NCBI GenBank assembly: GCA_963576735.1
Contig: OY755177.1
Location: 4,588,001-4,652,000 of the forward strand
DNA length: 64,000 bases
Direction of reading: 5' to 3'
Source of the DNA: Bedellia somnulentella
Lineage: Eukaryota > Arthropoda > Insecta > Lepidoptera > Bedelliidae
Part shown: one piece after another, positions 20,631 through 31,900 of the stretch
Numbering within the stretch: position 1 is the stretch's first letter
Layout of the letters: each line of letters starts with the position of its first letter
Program-made: the position numbers and the translations under genes
The notes under the pieces: generated by a model
Seen by the model: only the letters and a program-made list of their open reading frames with translations
What the model was told of the DNA's origin: nothing
The model's database searches: none

Positions 20631-20912
20631 TCACACACTATCAGGTTCGATCACTAGCGCTAGGGCGCCGAGATCGGCAATGGATGAGGCCTCGGCCGCG
20701 TTTGCGACCGTCATGACGAAGGCTCTGGCTAAGATGGCTCCAGCTACGACGACACCGTTGACCACGATGCCGTCCCACGCGTGAGCCCCTGCTACAGCTT
20801 AGACTGTGGTGGTCAGGCCTAGGCTTGATCTTTGGAACAAGGCCTTGCGATGACGTGACGTCCTAGGAACTGACGTCTGCACTTGCTTTGTCTCATTAAC
20901 TGTTGACGCCAT
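20631..20912 (-). pseudogene. unrecognised GC-rich small ORF with one internal stop
   Basis: Minus-strand frame from ATG (20912) to TGA (20631), 93 codons plus stop, broken only by a TAA at codon 38. The first part is basic and Ser/Thr-rich (RTSRHRKALFQRSS). The second is Ala/Val/Gly-rich and hydrophobic (GIVVNGVVVAGAILARAFV), like a membrane segment. The start context is good (ggcATGG). The segment is far richer in G+C than its surroundings, which suggests coding origin or recent arrival. I do not recognise the family. It could also be an exon fragment or a piece of an unknown mobile element. Confidence 0.35.
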
Positions 20913-21519
20913 GCCTCCACCGAGAATGCAGAAATACAAGATGATTAGACAAGTTTTTGTTCGTATCTCAGAAACGGCTGTCGCTACGGTAAAAATAACC
21001 GAAATGTCACCCCCCTTTTACAAACCCCAACCATAGTAGGGCATACACAATGGATGTACAAATACGAACATATATGTGCATATAGGTATTATATATAAGA
21101 ATGTAAATTTTAATATTTTCGTCTACGTAAAAGACTACCGGACATTATTACACAAAATAGAGGCATATAAGTAAGCAATGGCATATGGCTATACGAACGA
21201 TTAGGCACGTGTGCAGAAATAAAATTGTGGTATTTCTATTATCGGGGAGCAACCCTGACCAAGTGTAGGGCAGCATGAAATAAAATCTACTTCCACTTTA
21301 CACGTATTTTGGATAGTGAAGCAATGAACCGTCCACAAACAGAGTAGCTGGCTATATTTATAGAGCTTGTGCCCCGCTATAACACTAATTAATACAATAC
21401 GAAACCATGAATCATGGTTCATTGGTGAACTTTATTTATACAATAATATAAATACTAAGGAATAATAATACGGTACTCGCGTTCAGCTCCGTTTTACGTA
21501 GATAATCCCACTTCTGAAT
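20913..21519. other. no gene seen
   Basis: Unassigned sequence between the GC-rich block and the LTR-like repeat. Confidence 0.4.
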
Positions 21520-21899
21520 TGTTATAATACTCAGTAACGAGCTCTTCAATAAAACTCAGGTTCAGGAGATAGATTATTTATTCCACCAACACAGTAAAAG
21601 TCTGCATTTTTTTTCAATTTTTGATTAAGTGGCTTCAATCGTGTTTGCCACAATTATTTCGCCAATGTCGAGTAAAAGTAAAATATTGCACAAGTTAACT
21701 CTTTAAATTTATCAAGACAACTGTCACTAGTCAGTGGAACGAGTGTATTTATTCTAGAAGTCAACCCCTTTCCTTATTTCCTTATTTCCGTTTATTCATA
21801 GATGGCGCCTTAATACATTTTTCTTTTTAAAATTAATATAATAAACATTAATACAAAAGTAATTTATCAGAAAACCTTGTAAATAAAATAAACCTAACA
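21520..21899 (+). repeat. 380-bp LTR-like repeat, copy 2
   Basis: Same length and same TGTTATAATA...CCTAACA ends as 7641-8020. The differences are few (for example gcccta to gcctta, and aaaaaattg to aaaaccttg). The flanking 5-mers do not match each other (tgaat and ttata). Confidence 0.65.
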
Positions 21900-22112
21900 T
21901 TATAATATTACTAAAAGTCCGCCCCGGCTTCGCACGGATTGTGTTAAGTATTTTTCACTGCCTACCCCTTGTGATGTGTTTAGCGTGATGATATATATCA
22001 TATGTTGCTTCTGAAAGTCTTAGCTTTTTATTGGTGAAATAATTTTTAAAGTCGGTTTTTGAGCCATTTCATCAAATAAGCTAAATTTTACTCCTTATAA
22101 TATTAGTGTAGA
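21900..22112. repeat. dispersed repeat, 'gccccggcttcgcac' type
   Basis: Bounded by 'attataatattactaaa' and its rough complement 'ccttataatattagtgtag'. It carries the 'ccgccccggcttcgcacgg' motif that recurs in many insect genomes at the edge of non-autonomous repeats. The 62.5 kb region has a related 'gagcgaagccgcgg' scrap. Confidence 0.5.
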
Positions 22113-23904
22113 TAAGTAAATAGGATTTTATTTGCATCGCATTTTCTTAAGCAGATAGTTTGTTTAGTTTTTTTCTCTTTTTTTAAATTTTGTATGGTTA
22201 ATTTACAGTTATTAAGGTAACCTAGTCAGGCAACCCAAGTGTTTGATCTATATTTTAGCGATGGCTTTTTTTTTATACCGAGCTTTTTGAGGGACAAAGT
22301 ATATAAAACGATTATTATATCTGCTTCATTGAAGGGAGATCCATCAAAATTCCGATTCTTATAAAACATATCACATACACCGGTATACCAATGCATTGTT
22401 ACCGGTGTTGTATTTGTAATAAAAAAACGCTTAGTCTTGCTAACAGTTATATCTTATCTGAGAATTTCTTAGATGAAAAATACTAGAACTGCTGAGTAAT
22501 ATCAATTAAAAATAAAGTGAGTGAATAAAAATTGCTTTACGTCTTCCAAAGCCAAAAACTACTTTGTTGTTACCCAGAACAACTGAGGCTTCTTGTTGCA
22601 TTAACTTTGTGAACATATTTGAAGTTACCATTAAAATGAAAGCGAAGTTTCTCATAAAATCTCAAAGACAGTCTTCATCAAAACTCAAAGGAGATTGACT
22701 TTCAGCCATCACTTACTTTCTTCAGGCGAACTCGAGTGGAAAATTACGTTCCTGTGTGTTCGACCCAGCGGCGAGTTTACGTTGAAATATGGTTAGAACT
22801 TCTGTCTAAGTGTACAATGAATGTTGCGGAGAAGCACTGAATTCAACGATAGTTACTTAAAAGTAATTTAATTTTTTATACAGTAAGTAGGTAGAATGAT
22901 TTGGAAAACTTATCATTTATGTTTTTTTTTGTAATTTGATCCTATTTTCCTCTTACAAATGAACCCAGAAAAGCATTATTAAGTTTATTTTGGGACAATA
23001 AAATTAAATGTTTATTAATTAAATCATAAGAAATTCTGGAACTTTACAATAAATTTTGTGATCATCAGCCTATAATCCCATAATCATAAGTTCGAAAGTG
23101 CGAGCAATTTTACCCGTTCTAAGTATATAAAAAATAATTTTTAACAAAAAGAAAACCGACTTCGTAGTGGGAAAAACAACCGAAAATAAATAATCTAGTA
23201 CTAAAAAGTACGAAATAAGTTTTTTAATTGAATATGAGTACTGTGATTAATACCTTAGCAATTTCTTTATTCCACATGCGTCAGTTCAACCTACCTAAAT
23301 ATTAAAATTCTCTTAAATTAATTTTTGAGTCGGTGCCAGTCAAACAAAAGTGAATTCACCCTAGTATGTATCTCTGATTATTACAATCTAAACAATACAT
23401 ATCTATCGCCTAACGTTTTAAATGGTAATACGTACAAAAATAAATTTACCCTACAACTACAAGGTATCATACATTGTACATGTGTATGAAGTGCGAAATA
23501 CACACTTATTATTGTCAATCCAGGCTGGCACCGGCTCACAAGTCGCCTCTTACGACACCCATCTCATCTTAAATTGATACTAGCACAATAAAATCCCGAA
23601 GTGCTCGCATAACCGGTAATTATTATAAACTTTTATTTTGTTTCATAAAAGATAACATCAAAATGGTATAACAGGGAGAATTTTGCTACCTTTGAAGCAA
23701 ATTTGCGGGAATCGGTATTCTGCAGCGTCATTAAGGTAACATTAGAGTGCTTTTATATTACACAACAGTTGTAAGTTCCAATTCGCTTTAAATCTGATGG
23801 AAAATTTGCAAAAGAATTGAATTATTAGACGAGGATGGATGCTAGATATATTTACAAATAGAATAATGTCTTACTAAAAAATATAGGTACCTTAATATAT
23901 ATTT
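22113..23904. other. no gene seen
   Basis: Long unassigned AT-rich stretch. 'gtcgcctcttacgacaccca' at about 23545-23564 is a reversed SINE-A scrap. Confidence 0.45.
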
Positions 23905-24151
23905 GTGGTATTGTGCCGGCATAGAATGTCACCACCCCTTTCTACCTAAGTGTGTCATAAGAGGCGACAGTATGGGGCTTCTTTAATTGTTTTTTGGGCG
24001 ATGCGGACACACCACCAACGATAGTTTATTTCTACCATCTTGTCCCCTATGAACTTCCAAATGGCTGATGAGTTTCTAACTCTGAAGCTCTGGCTACATC
24101 ATTTTGGGATTTATGGCCGTGAGTATACGTATGTATGTATCTATCAAGAAA
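23905..24151 (+). mobile_element. SINE-A copy, diverged
   Basis: From 'gtgccggcatagaatgtcac' to 'gccgtgagtatacgtatgt'. It belongs to a divergent subset that has 'cccctatgaacttccaaatg' in place of 'cccactcaacttccaaaag', as do the copies at 40.0, 47.1, 58.5 and 59.5 kb. Confidence 0.85.
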
Positions 24152-24387
24152 ACAGTTTACTTCGTCACGTCACAGAGAATGATCACGAGTTACAGCGATG
24201 CCAATAGATATTTTTAATAAAGTGAAAGATAACAAAGGTAAGATAAAAATATTGGGAATACATGAATGTTGCAAAGATGACAAATTATTTCCGTGTATAT
24301 CATAATTTCATTTTACGTATTAACATTACTCATATATTCTGAATGTATAACAAACAATGACCATGATTTTGAAAGAAAATTCATTCA

Positions 24388-24505
24388 TCAGCCACTTTTG
24401 GAAATTAAGTGGGGATAACGTTGTTTATACAAAGGATGGTTGGTGATCTTCGGTTGGTCCATGATGGTCGGTCTTCAGCCACGTCGCCCAATAATCACTT
24501 AAAAA
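24388..24505 (-). mobile_element. SINE-A partial copy
   Basis: Reversed middle part: 'cagccacttttggaaattaa', 'ggggataacg', 'ggtcttcagccacgtcgccc'. Both ends are lost. Confidence 0.75.
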
Positions 24506-25012
24506 ACTCTACAATATATTTTTACTGCAGTATTACAAACCACATCGTTAATAAATTAATACATCTTAATTTCGTGGTAACAAATCCTCATCAAAATGTT
24601 GCGTGTAAACACGTCTTTAGAATTGTGGTCGCCATCCTATTTTCCCTTCAGCTTCACAAAAGGCAGATTAGAGAAAGTATCCGAGCCTTTTCACTATTCC
24701 AACTAAACACACAGTTTGTTTCGTAATATAGATTTCCCATACATATTATCACTGGAAGTTATAAATATTACCAAACATTGTTGACTATAAAATGGCTATA
24801 AGTGCACTATTGACCGCTTTTAAATTTGGTCGTATGATATATTTTTCAAGGTTTTCTAGGTTATCAATCGCGTACATAATTATTAAAATGTAAAATGTGT
24901 GCAAAAATACGGTTATTTAAAATAAGCTTGTAATTTACTTACTTGTAATTAACTGTGATTTTTGTACAAATAAAGAAACATTTAAAATAATTATTAGTTA
25001 ATTATAATTCGA
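24506..25012. other. no gene seen
   Basis: Unassigned. A short + frame here runs out of the SINE-A scrap and is not a gene. Confidence 0.45.
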
Positions 25013-25143
25013 ACAAAAACGGCAATAGGCCTGCCTCCTACCTGAGTACATTGCCCAAGGAAATCGTGGGTACTCTGAACACCAGCTGTCAATGTCACTT
25101 GATATTCAGAAATATTTGTACCGGTGCCAACCCCTTCGGGGAT
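25013..25143 (+). mobile_element. SINE-B 3' part abutting mariner
   Basis: 'acggcaataggcctgcctcc' through 'ccaaccccttcggggatat' and 'acggcg'. It has no head and no (ttatg)n tail. It joins the mariner C-terminus directly, so the mariner frame reads 15 residues of SINE sequence before stopping at 25106. Confidence 0.85.
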
Positions 25144-25672
25144 ATACGGCGTATTCACCCTGAGCACGTATACACTTTTTCATACGTCTGAACCAATTGG
25201 AAAATACCTGTGACCACTCTTCTTTAGATACCTCAGAAATCTCGAAATTATAGGCAATCAGCGCATCTTCTTTGCTTTCAAACCCTTTCCTCTTTAGTCT
25301 CTCTTTTATTTTTGGAAACAAGTAAAAATCACAAGGCACTAGGTCAGGGGAATATGGCGGGTGAGGGAGAATTGACACATTTTTTAAGTTGAAAAAGTCT
25401 AGTGTTCTGGCAGACGTGCGTGGCGCCGCATTGTCGTGGTGCCTGAGAAGGTGCCGGATTCCTGACTTCGGTCGCTTGTCACACCAAGCTGATATTACTG
25501 TTGGAGCACAAACTGTCACATACCATTCGGAGTTCGCTGTTCGCTCATTCTCTAGCACAACAATAGCAATACGACCCGTTTTGCAGAAAAACGTGGCGAC
25601 CATTTGTTTCTGTGTGCTTCGTGCACCGCGACATTTCGTTGGAGTTGGCTCGTCTTCAAAGCACCATACGCA

Positions 25673-26294
25673 CACTACTGCGGACTCAAACGTACATAGC
25701 AACGTCTCACTCATATTCCTACATCGCGGAATGTAAATGTTTTTCGAGTTAAGTATAGACACAAATTATAAGTTAGTACACAGCAGGGTGTACTGGCCAG
25801 TATATCTTTGCTATTCCCACAGTGGTGACCCCGACGTGATATGAACACGCAACCTTCTGATAACTCAACTGTGGGAACAGCAAGGGTGTACTGGCTAGTA
25901 TATCTTTGCTGATCCCACAGTGGTGACCCCTCGATAAGAACACACGCTTTCTTCCACTACATTTCTTGATCTACCCGCAACTTCTATTCCTCGCTTACCT
26001 CACCACACCATTCATTCAGCAGAGCATCTACAGGCATACAATCACCGGCCTCACTGAATTTGGTAATTGGTAATAGGTACCTCCTAGCTTTGATATCGTT
26101 GTATCGACTAGGAGGGGAGTACTGTGGGAGTCATGTTAGAGCACACAATACTGCGGACTCAAACGCACATAGCAGCGACTCACTCATATTCCTACATCGC
26201 GGAGTGTAAATGTTTTTCGAGTTAAGTATAGACACAAATTATAAATTGGTACACAGCAGGGTGTACTGGCCAGTATATCTTTGCTGTTCCCACA
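25673..26294 (+). mobile_element. miniature LTR retrotransposon (TRIM-like) inside mariner
   Basis: About 620 bp. Left LTR 25675-25821 lacks its first ~26 bases. A primer-binding-site-like 'tggtgaccccgacgtgat' lies at 25823-25840. A 280-base interior has no gag or pol, and a purine tract 'aggaggggag' (26110-26119) lies before the right LTR at 26123-26294 (172 bp, TGTGGGAG...CCCACA). The interior also holds a second, shortened LTR end plus primer site (about 25870-25935). Mariner coding sequence resumes exactly at both sides (STV...CVWCF), which proves insertion into mariner. Confidence 0.82.
25823..25840 (+). promoter_or_regulatory. putative primer-binding site
   Basis: 'tggtgaccccgacgtgat', one base after the LTR end CCCACA. 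The TGG start and the position fit a tRNA-primed minus-strand start site. A second, shorter occurrence, 'tggtgacccc', is at 25921-25930. Confidence 0.7.
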
Positions 26295-27013
26295 CAGTCG
26301 ACTGTCGCTTTGATTCGGGATCATAGTTATATAGCCATGTTTTGTCACCAGTCAGTATATCATATACGTTTTTTTTCTCGCCTCCGTTAAATTTATACTA
26401 TCATGAATAGGCACCAATCCACCCGACGACGGTCTTTCTGCTCATCGGTATGTTTGTGCGGCACCCATCTCTAACAACGTTTACGTAGAGAAAGGTTGTC
26501 GTGAATTATGGTTTGCGTTGCTACTGATCCAATTCCTAGTTCTCGCTCTAGCTCTATATATGTAATTCATCGGTTTTCGCGAATAAGTTTTTCGACTGCA
26601 CGAACGTTTTCTTGCGTGACCGCGGTTGGCGGCTGTCCTGTCTTCGGTTCATCTTCGAGACATCCTCGTCTTCTTTTAAATTCAGGAAACCAATTAAATA
26701 CTGTTGCTCGGAACCAAACAGACTCACCAAAAGTAGAAGCCAAAAGTTCTAAACATTCTTGAGGCTTTAAACCTTTTTTAAAGTCATAATAAATCATAGC
26801 ACAAAAATCACTTCGACTGAGCTCCATTGTTGCAAGTGAATTCCCGCCAGTGTCTCGGAAAAATGATGCTCATTCAAATAAAAAATAAATAGAAGAAGTG
26901 TGTTCTATATTCAAATATGTCAATAAAAAACCAGCCTAGAAGATGGTGTATAGCTTGCCAGTGTCAATTAAATGAGAATAGAGTATCTCACTTCTATTGG
27001 CATGCCCCTCGTG

Positions 27014-27243
27014 TACTCACGGCTATAAATCTCTAAAAGGGGTAGCTTGAGCTAAGGAACTAGAAATTCCTCAGCCACTTTTGGAAAGTCGAGTGGGGAA
27101 AGATGGTAAAATAAAGGTTGTTGGTGATGGGTCTCCAACCGCATCGCCCAAAAGTCCCTTAAAAGCCCCAATAACACAGAAGCTCTTACGTTCACCCACC
27201 GGAAGAAATGGGGCAGTGGTATTCTAAGCCGACACTACAAAGC
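27014..27243 (-). mobile_element. SINE-A copy
   Basis: Reversed, nearly complete, from 'tactcacggctataaatctc' to 'gccgacactacaaagc'. No clean target duplication is seen. Confidence 0.9.
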
Positions 27244-28160
27244 ATAATTTTCTATCGCACATCGCGGACATCAATCGACCAAAACGTTTTTCACAATCGA
27301 ATTGCTCGAAAACTATTCGATTCTTTTCCTTAATGGAATACTCGCAATGTATTCATGCGGTTGTGGGCCGGTATGTGCTATCGAATAGAAGCAAAGACCC
27401 GAAAAATCGAGATTGGGGTTGTAATACATGACTGGGTACTGGCCTGTAGGGCATGTAGCATGTCACTGTGTGTCCGAGCCATGTGGACTTTTCATACGGA
27501 CTTTTTAGTTACGAAATACCTTGCTGCTGATTTTTCTTGATTGAATAATAAATTTATTTGTATATGTATGTTGAAGTTACCGTAGGATTATATAAATTGT
27601 TAACATAGTAAAATAATGTGTTTATCAAATCATAGTAATTAAATAAACGAATAAAAAATATTCATTAAAAAATAAAAAACATACCAGCCAGCCAAATTTC
27701 TTCAAACTTGAATGATTATTTGTAAGCTATGCAATTCATTGGAATGATAAGCTTTTCATCTACTTATTATTATTCTTAATTTACAAATCTTTTGAAAATC
27801 AATCAAGATTTTAAGAAAACCAGATAAAATAAAATAATATTTACATAACACTATTTCGCTACTACTTGTATTGTAGAGAAAGGAAGAATGGCTTCCGAAC
27901 TGTGAATATAAGAGGACGTTCATGGTACTATTGTCGAATGTAAATAAATATCGAGATTCATGATCATAGAGTGCAGATCAATAGTGAGATCTGCTACCCC
28001 AAAAACAACTTATGGCGTTAGTATATGAATGTTTGTAATCTTGTACTAAATGTAATGTAAACTTAAAATTTCTAAACAGCAGCTCTTCAAAACCCATCAT
28101 TTATTTTAATATTTTTTCCCACATGAGTTCTTAAAGTAACAAACTCATTTGGTTTCACGC
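27244..28160. other. no gene seen
   Basis: Unassigned AT-rich DNA. The short frame at 27355-27540 matches nothing I recognise. Confidence 0.45.
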
Positions 28161-28161
28161 T

Positions 28162-28395
28162 ATGTAGTGTACGCTTAATATAGCAGTACCCCGTTTCTTT
28201 CCGAGGGTGTACGTAAGAGCGACTAAGGGTATTGGTCTTTTCAATGGAGTTTTGGGCGATGCGGTTGGAGACCCATCACCAACAGCCTTAATTTTACCAT
28301 CTCCCCTCCCCACTTAACTTCCAAAAGTGGCCAAATTTCTAATTCCTTAGCTCCGGCTACTCCGTTCAGGAATTTAGCTGTGAGAATGTGAATGA
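28162..28395 (+). mobile_element. SINE-A copy, diverged
   Basis: 'aatatagcagtaccccgttt' to 'gctgtgagaatgtgaatg'. The tail is changed to gaatg repeats (28384-28407), probably by microsatellite drift. Confidence 0.85.
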
Positions 28396-28407
28396 ATGAA
28401 TGAATGA

Positions 28408-28925
28408 TTTGGTTTCATTTGGTTAAATTTTTTGATTGTATGGCACTTAAATGATATGATTATCAAGTATTATTTTAACCTGACCGCTACTAGCATGAAA
28501 TTCTAGACAAAAACATTTAGATTTAATTTAATGTTCCGACTAATACAAAGGAAGCCTTTAAAAATTCCATTTAATTCTACGCAACCTTTTACCATAAATT
28601 ACTTTCGAAAACGCTTATTTACTTTCAATGAAAAGGAAGATGTTTTAGTGTTAAAAGGTCGCAGTTTTTCAAATAACTCAATTTAGTAATGGAAGTTAGA
28701 ATACACAAAAGAAGTGAAAGGAAACAAATTTGCGACATCGACTGTAGGAAAAGGGAACAAAGTAAAGCTTAAAACAAAATTTATGTATATTTTATTTTTG
28801 AATAAAGTTTCTTCGTTTTGTATTTACTTGTAAATATTTAAGTAATCATGCAGGACTTACAAATATTTTAACTTATATTCGCCCCAGTGTCGACCAATAA
28901 CGTCATTCCACTTGGTCTATTAGTT
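28408..28925. other. no gene seen
   Basis: AT-rich, unassigned sequence downstream of the LINE tail. Confidence 0.4.
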
Positions 28926-28927
28926 AT

Positions 28928-31900
28928 AGAATAGAATAGAATAGAAAACTCTTTATTGTACATCAGATATGGAAAAACAATTACAAATACACAGAATGAA
29001 TTAACAAAAGTACAATTGGCGGTCTTATCACTAAAAGCGATCTCTTCCAGACAACCTTTGAATGGAGAGGTCAATAAATTAGAGTCATGTGAGATAGATG
29101 TACAACAACATGGTGAAACTGATGACTATGCGTTAATCTGCATAAACAATACAACAATCCAGTCATACTTAAATCTAGTTATAAAATAATAAACTATTAA
29201 CAAACATATAAATACTATGATACAATAAATTAAAACTACATACAAATATTATGATACATATTTTTATTTATATACTTAATATATATAATTTAATTTGCAA
29301 CAGTATTATAGCGTTTCAGTGAGATAGTGCTTTTTTACCATATCCTTAAAAATAGATTGGGATTTAGCCTGACGAATCTCTACCGGAAGTGCGTTCCACA
29401 ATTGAACAGCCTGCACAGTGAAGGAGAAGCCATAGTAATTGGTTGAATGGGAGGGAATGCTTAATAGAAGATTATGTTCAGAACGTAGATTAAGATCGTG
29501 GGAAGAGGAGAGAAATTGAAAACGTTCTTTTAGATAGAAAGGGGTGGCAGGATTGAATAAAATAGAGTGAAGGAGAGAAAGTGTATGTGCATTCCGGCGG
29601 AGACGAATAGGAAGCCATTTCAGTTGAGTGCGATATACAGATACATGATCATATTTCCTCAATCCAAAAATAAACCTAATGCAAAAGTTTTGGAGGCGCT
29701 CAAGTTTATTAAGTTGCTCTTCAGTTATATCAAGGTAGCAGGTATCAGCATAGTCAAGAAGGGGCAAGAGAAGTGATTGAGCTAACGCAGTTTTAGTAGC
29801 AGTAGGAAGAAAATTACGCAACCTTCTGAGGGATCCCGCTGAAGCGAACATCTTTCGGCTAACCATTTCTAATTGTGGCACCCAAGATAAGGTGCTGTCT
29901 ATCATTATCATTAGGTTTTTAACTGTAGGGCTAAAAGGAATTGATGTTCCGTCAAATAATATAGGCGGTAGTGACTTATAGTCGATCCTAGAAATAAACC
30001 GAGAACTACTGACTATAATTATCTGTGTCTTATTTGGATTCACTTTTAGTCCATATGCTTCACTCCATTTCAAAATACGCTGCAAATCAACATTAATCAA
30101 GTTTATGGACATATTTAATTGGTCAAAATTAGCCTGTGTGTAAATCTGAAGATCATCTGCATAAAGGTGGTAGGAAGAAGTTAGTTGAAGAGAAATACTA
30201 TTAATAAATATAGCGAATAAAAGAGGAGACAACACACCACCTTGTGGAACACCGGCAGTTAACTCGCACCAGGGAGAGTAAGACTCCTCAATGCGAATAC
30301 GCTGCCGTCGTCCTAGTAGATAACTACGAAACCAGTCAATCACCGTTGGAGATATGTTAAGAGAACGAAGTAAAGCTAATAATATTTCGAAGTCAACTGT
30401 GTTGAAGGCACTACTGAAATCTAGCAATGCCAGGATAGTCAGCAGACCCTTATCCATCCCCAAACGAATGTCGTCAGTAATTTTGACAAGAGCCGTGACA
30501 GAACTGTGAGAAGGACGGAAACCAGATTGAAAAGGATTAAGGAGATCATTTTTAGTGAGAAAGTCACTGAGTTGTCTATTAACCAGTCGTTCAAGAACTT
30601 TAGAAAGGAAAGGGAGGATAGATATAGGACGATATTCAGAAAAGGACTTAGGATTGACTTTTTTAGGAATAGGGGTAACTTGGGCTTCTTTCCATATTGT
30701 TGGAAATGATCCTGAGGATATGGAATTGTTAAAGATTTTGGTGATTACGGGAACAATTATGTCAAGGATAGGCAATATCATTTTACGGCTAATACAATCA
30801 CCGCCTACTGCGTTTGATGTAATAGATATAATGTTCTTATTATCATCACAATCGGAGAATTGACACATATTAAAGGGTGGATGATCCGGAGTTGGAAGTG
30901 CAGAAAGATAATTTAATGTTTCAGCCTTTTGAAAACCTCCAAAGGCAGAAGATGAGGAAAAATGATTGTTAAGTAACTTGAGGTCAATGTCTTTTGGGAC
31001 TGAATCTTGACGAGATTTTCCAACTCCTAAGGATCTAAGAAACTTCCAGATTTTAGCTGGATTGCCATTTTCAACGGATTCATGAATGTGGTGTCGTTGT
31101 GCATCCCTACACACCCTATTGCAATGATTTCGAATTAAAACATACTTTTCTTTATTTACATCAGTTGGTCGAGATTTAAATTTAGACTTGGCACGTGCTT
31201 TTTTAGTCAAAAGATTTTTAATATCAGTACTGAGCCATGGTGCCGGTAAATGTTTCATTTTCACCGCTTTTATTGGTGCATGAACGTCATAAAGTGCTGT
31301 TAGTAGAGTATTAAAAGTGTTCACTTGTTCATCGACAGTATCCGCTGTAGTACATGACGTCCAGTCAATGTTCGAGGCATCATGTCGCAGCCTATCCAGA
31401 TCTATACTACCAAAGCTGCGTTGCAGAAGAATTTTTGACTTATTTTTAGGAGGGCGAAGTTTATAGGACAAGTACAGAAGATCGTGATGAGAAAAAGCAT
31501 CAGCCGGAGTTTGTCCATGAAGAGCAACATGATTGGGAGAAGAGACAGCTATAAGGTATAAAAGAGACGGCGTACAATTTGGTAAGTTATGAGTGGCATC
31601 AAGAGGTAGAATATGAAAAATACTACTTTGGAAAATTGAAACTAGGGATTTAGAGCGGAAATCTCCTTTTTTAAGACAAGTGTTAAAATCACCCATAATA
31701 ATGGAGTGGTCGTACGAGGGAGTAAGGTCTTCCAAGAGCTTCTCAAACGAAGGAAAATAATTTAAAAGTAGGGATGGACTATAGTAAACACCAAGTAAAA
31801 CTTTATTGTGACCTAAAGCGAGTTCTATAAATAAATGTTCACCTGCATTGGAGGGAGGAGGTTGCGATGAAGTGCTAATAATGGAATAAGGAATATGGTC

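Larger units (their letters stand above)
25144..26827 (-). pseudogene. mariner transposase, split by LTR element
   Basis: N-terminal piece 26827-26567: about 86 codons with the helix-turn-helix part, SRSDFCAMIYYDFKKGL and VFNWFPEFKRRRG. A degraded middle holds the first catalytic Asp (TGDKTWLYNYDPESKRQS, near 26300-26350). The C-terminal piece (25672-25144) starts at WCFEDEPTPTK and holds HHDNAAP and PPYSPDLVPCDFYLF, again with 34 residues between the two Asp. Frames are broken more than once besides the insertion. HHDNAAPRT differs from the usual HHDNAPAHT. Inactive. Confidence 0.88.
25144..26850 (-). mobile_element. second mariner, truncated and interrupted
   Basis: A different mariner lineage from the 3-4 kb copy. 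It is missing its C-terminal end and that terminal repeat, replaced by a SINE-B piece. Its middle is split by a small LTR element at about 25673-26294. The upstream terminal repeat beyond 26850 is not clearly recognisable. Confidence 0.85.

Noticed and set aside
25389..25736. 115-codon plus-strand ORF
   Set aside because: Antisense shadow of the mariner catalytic domain, whose D34D motifs read on the minus strand.
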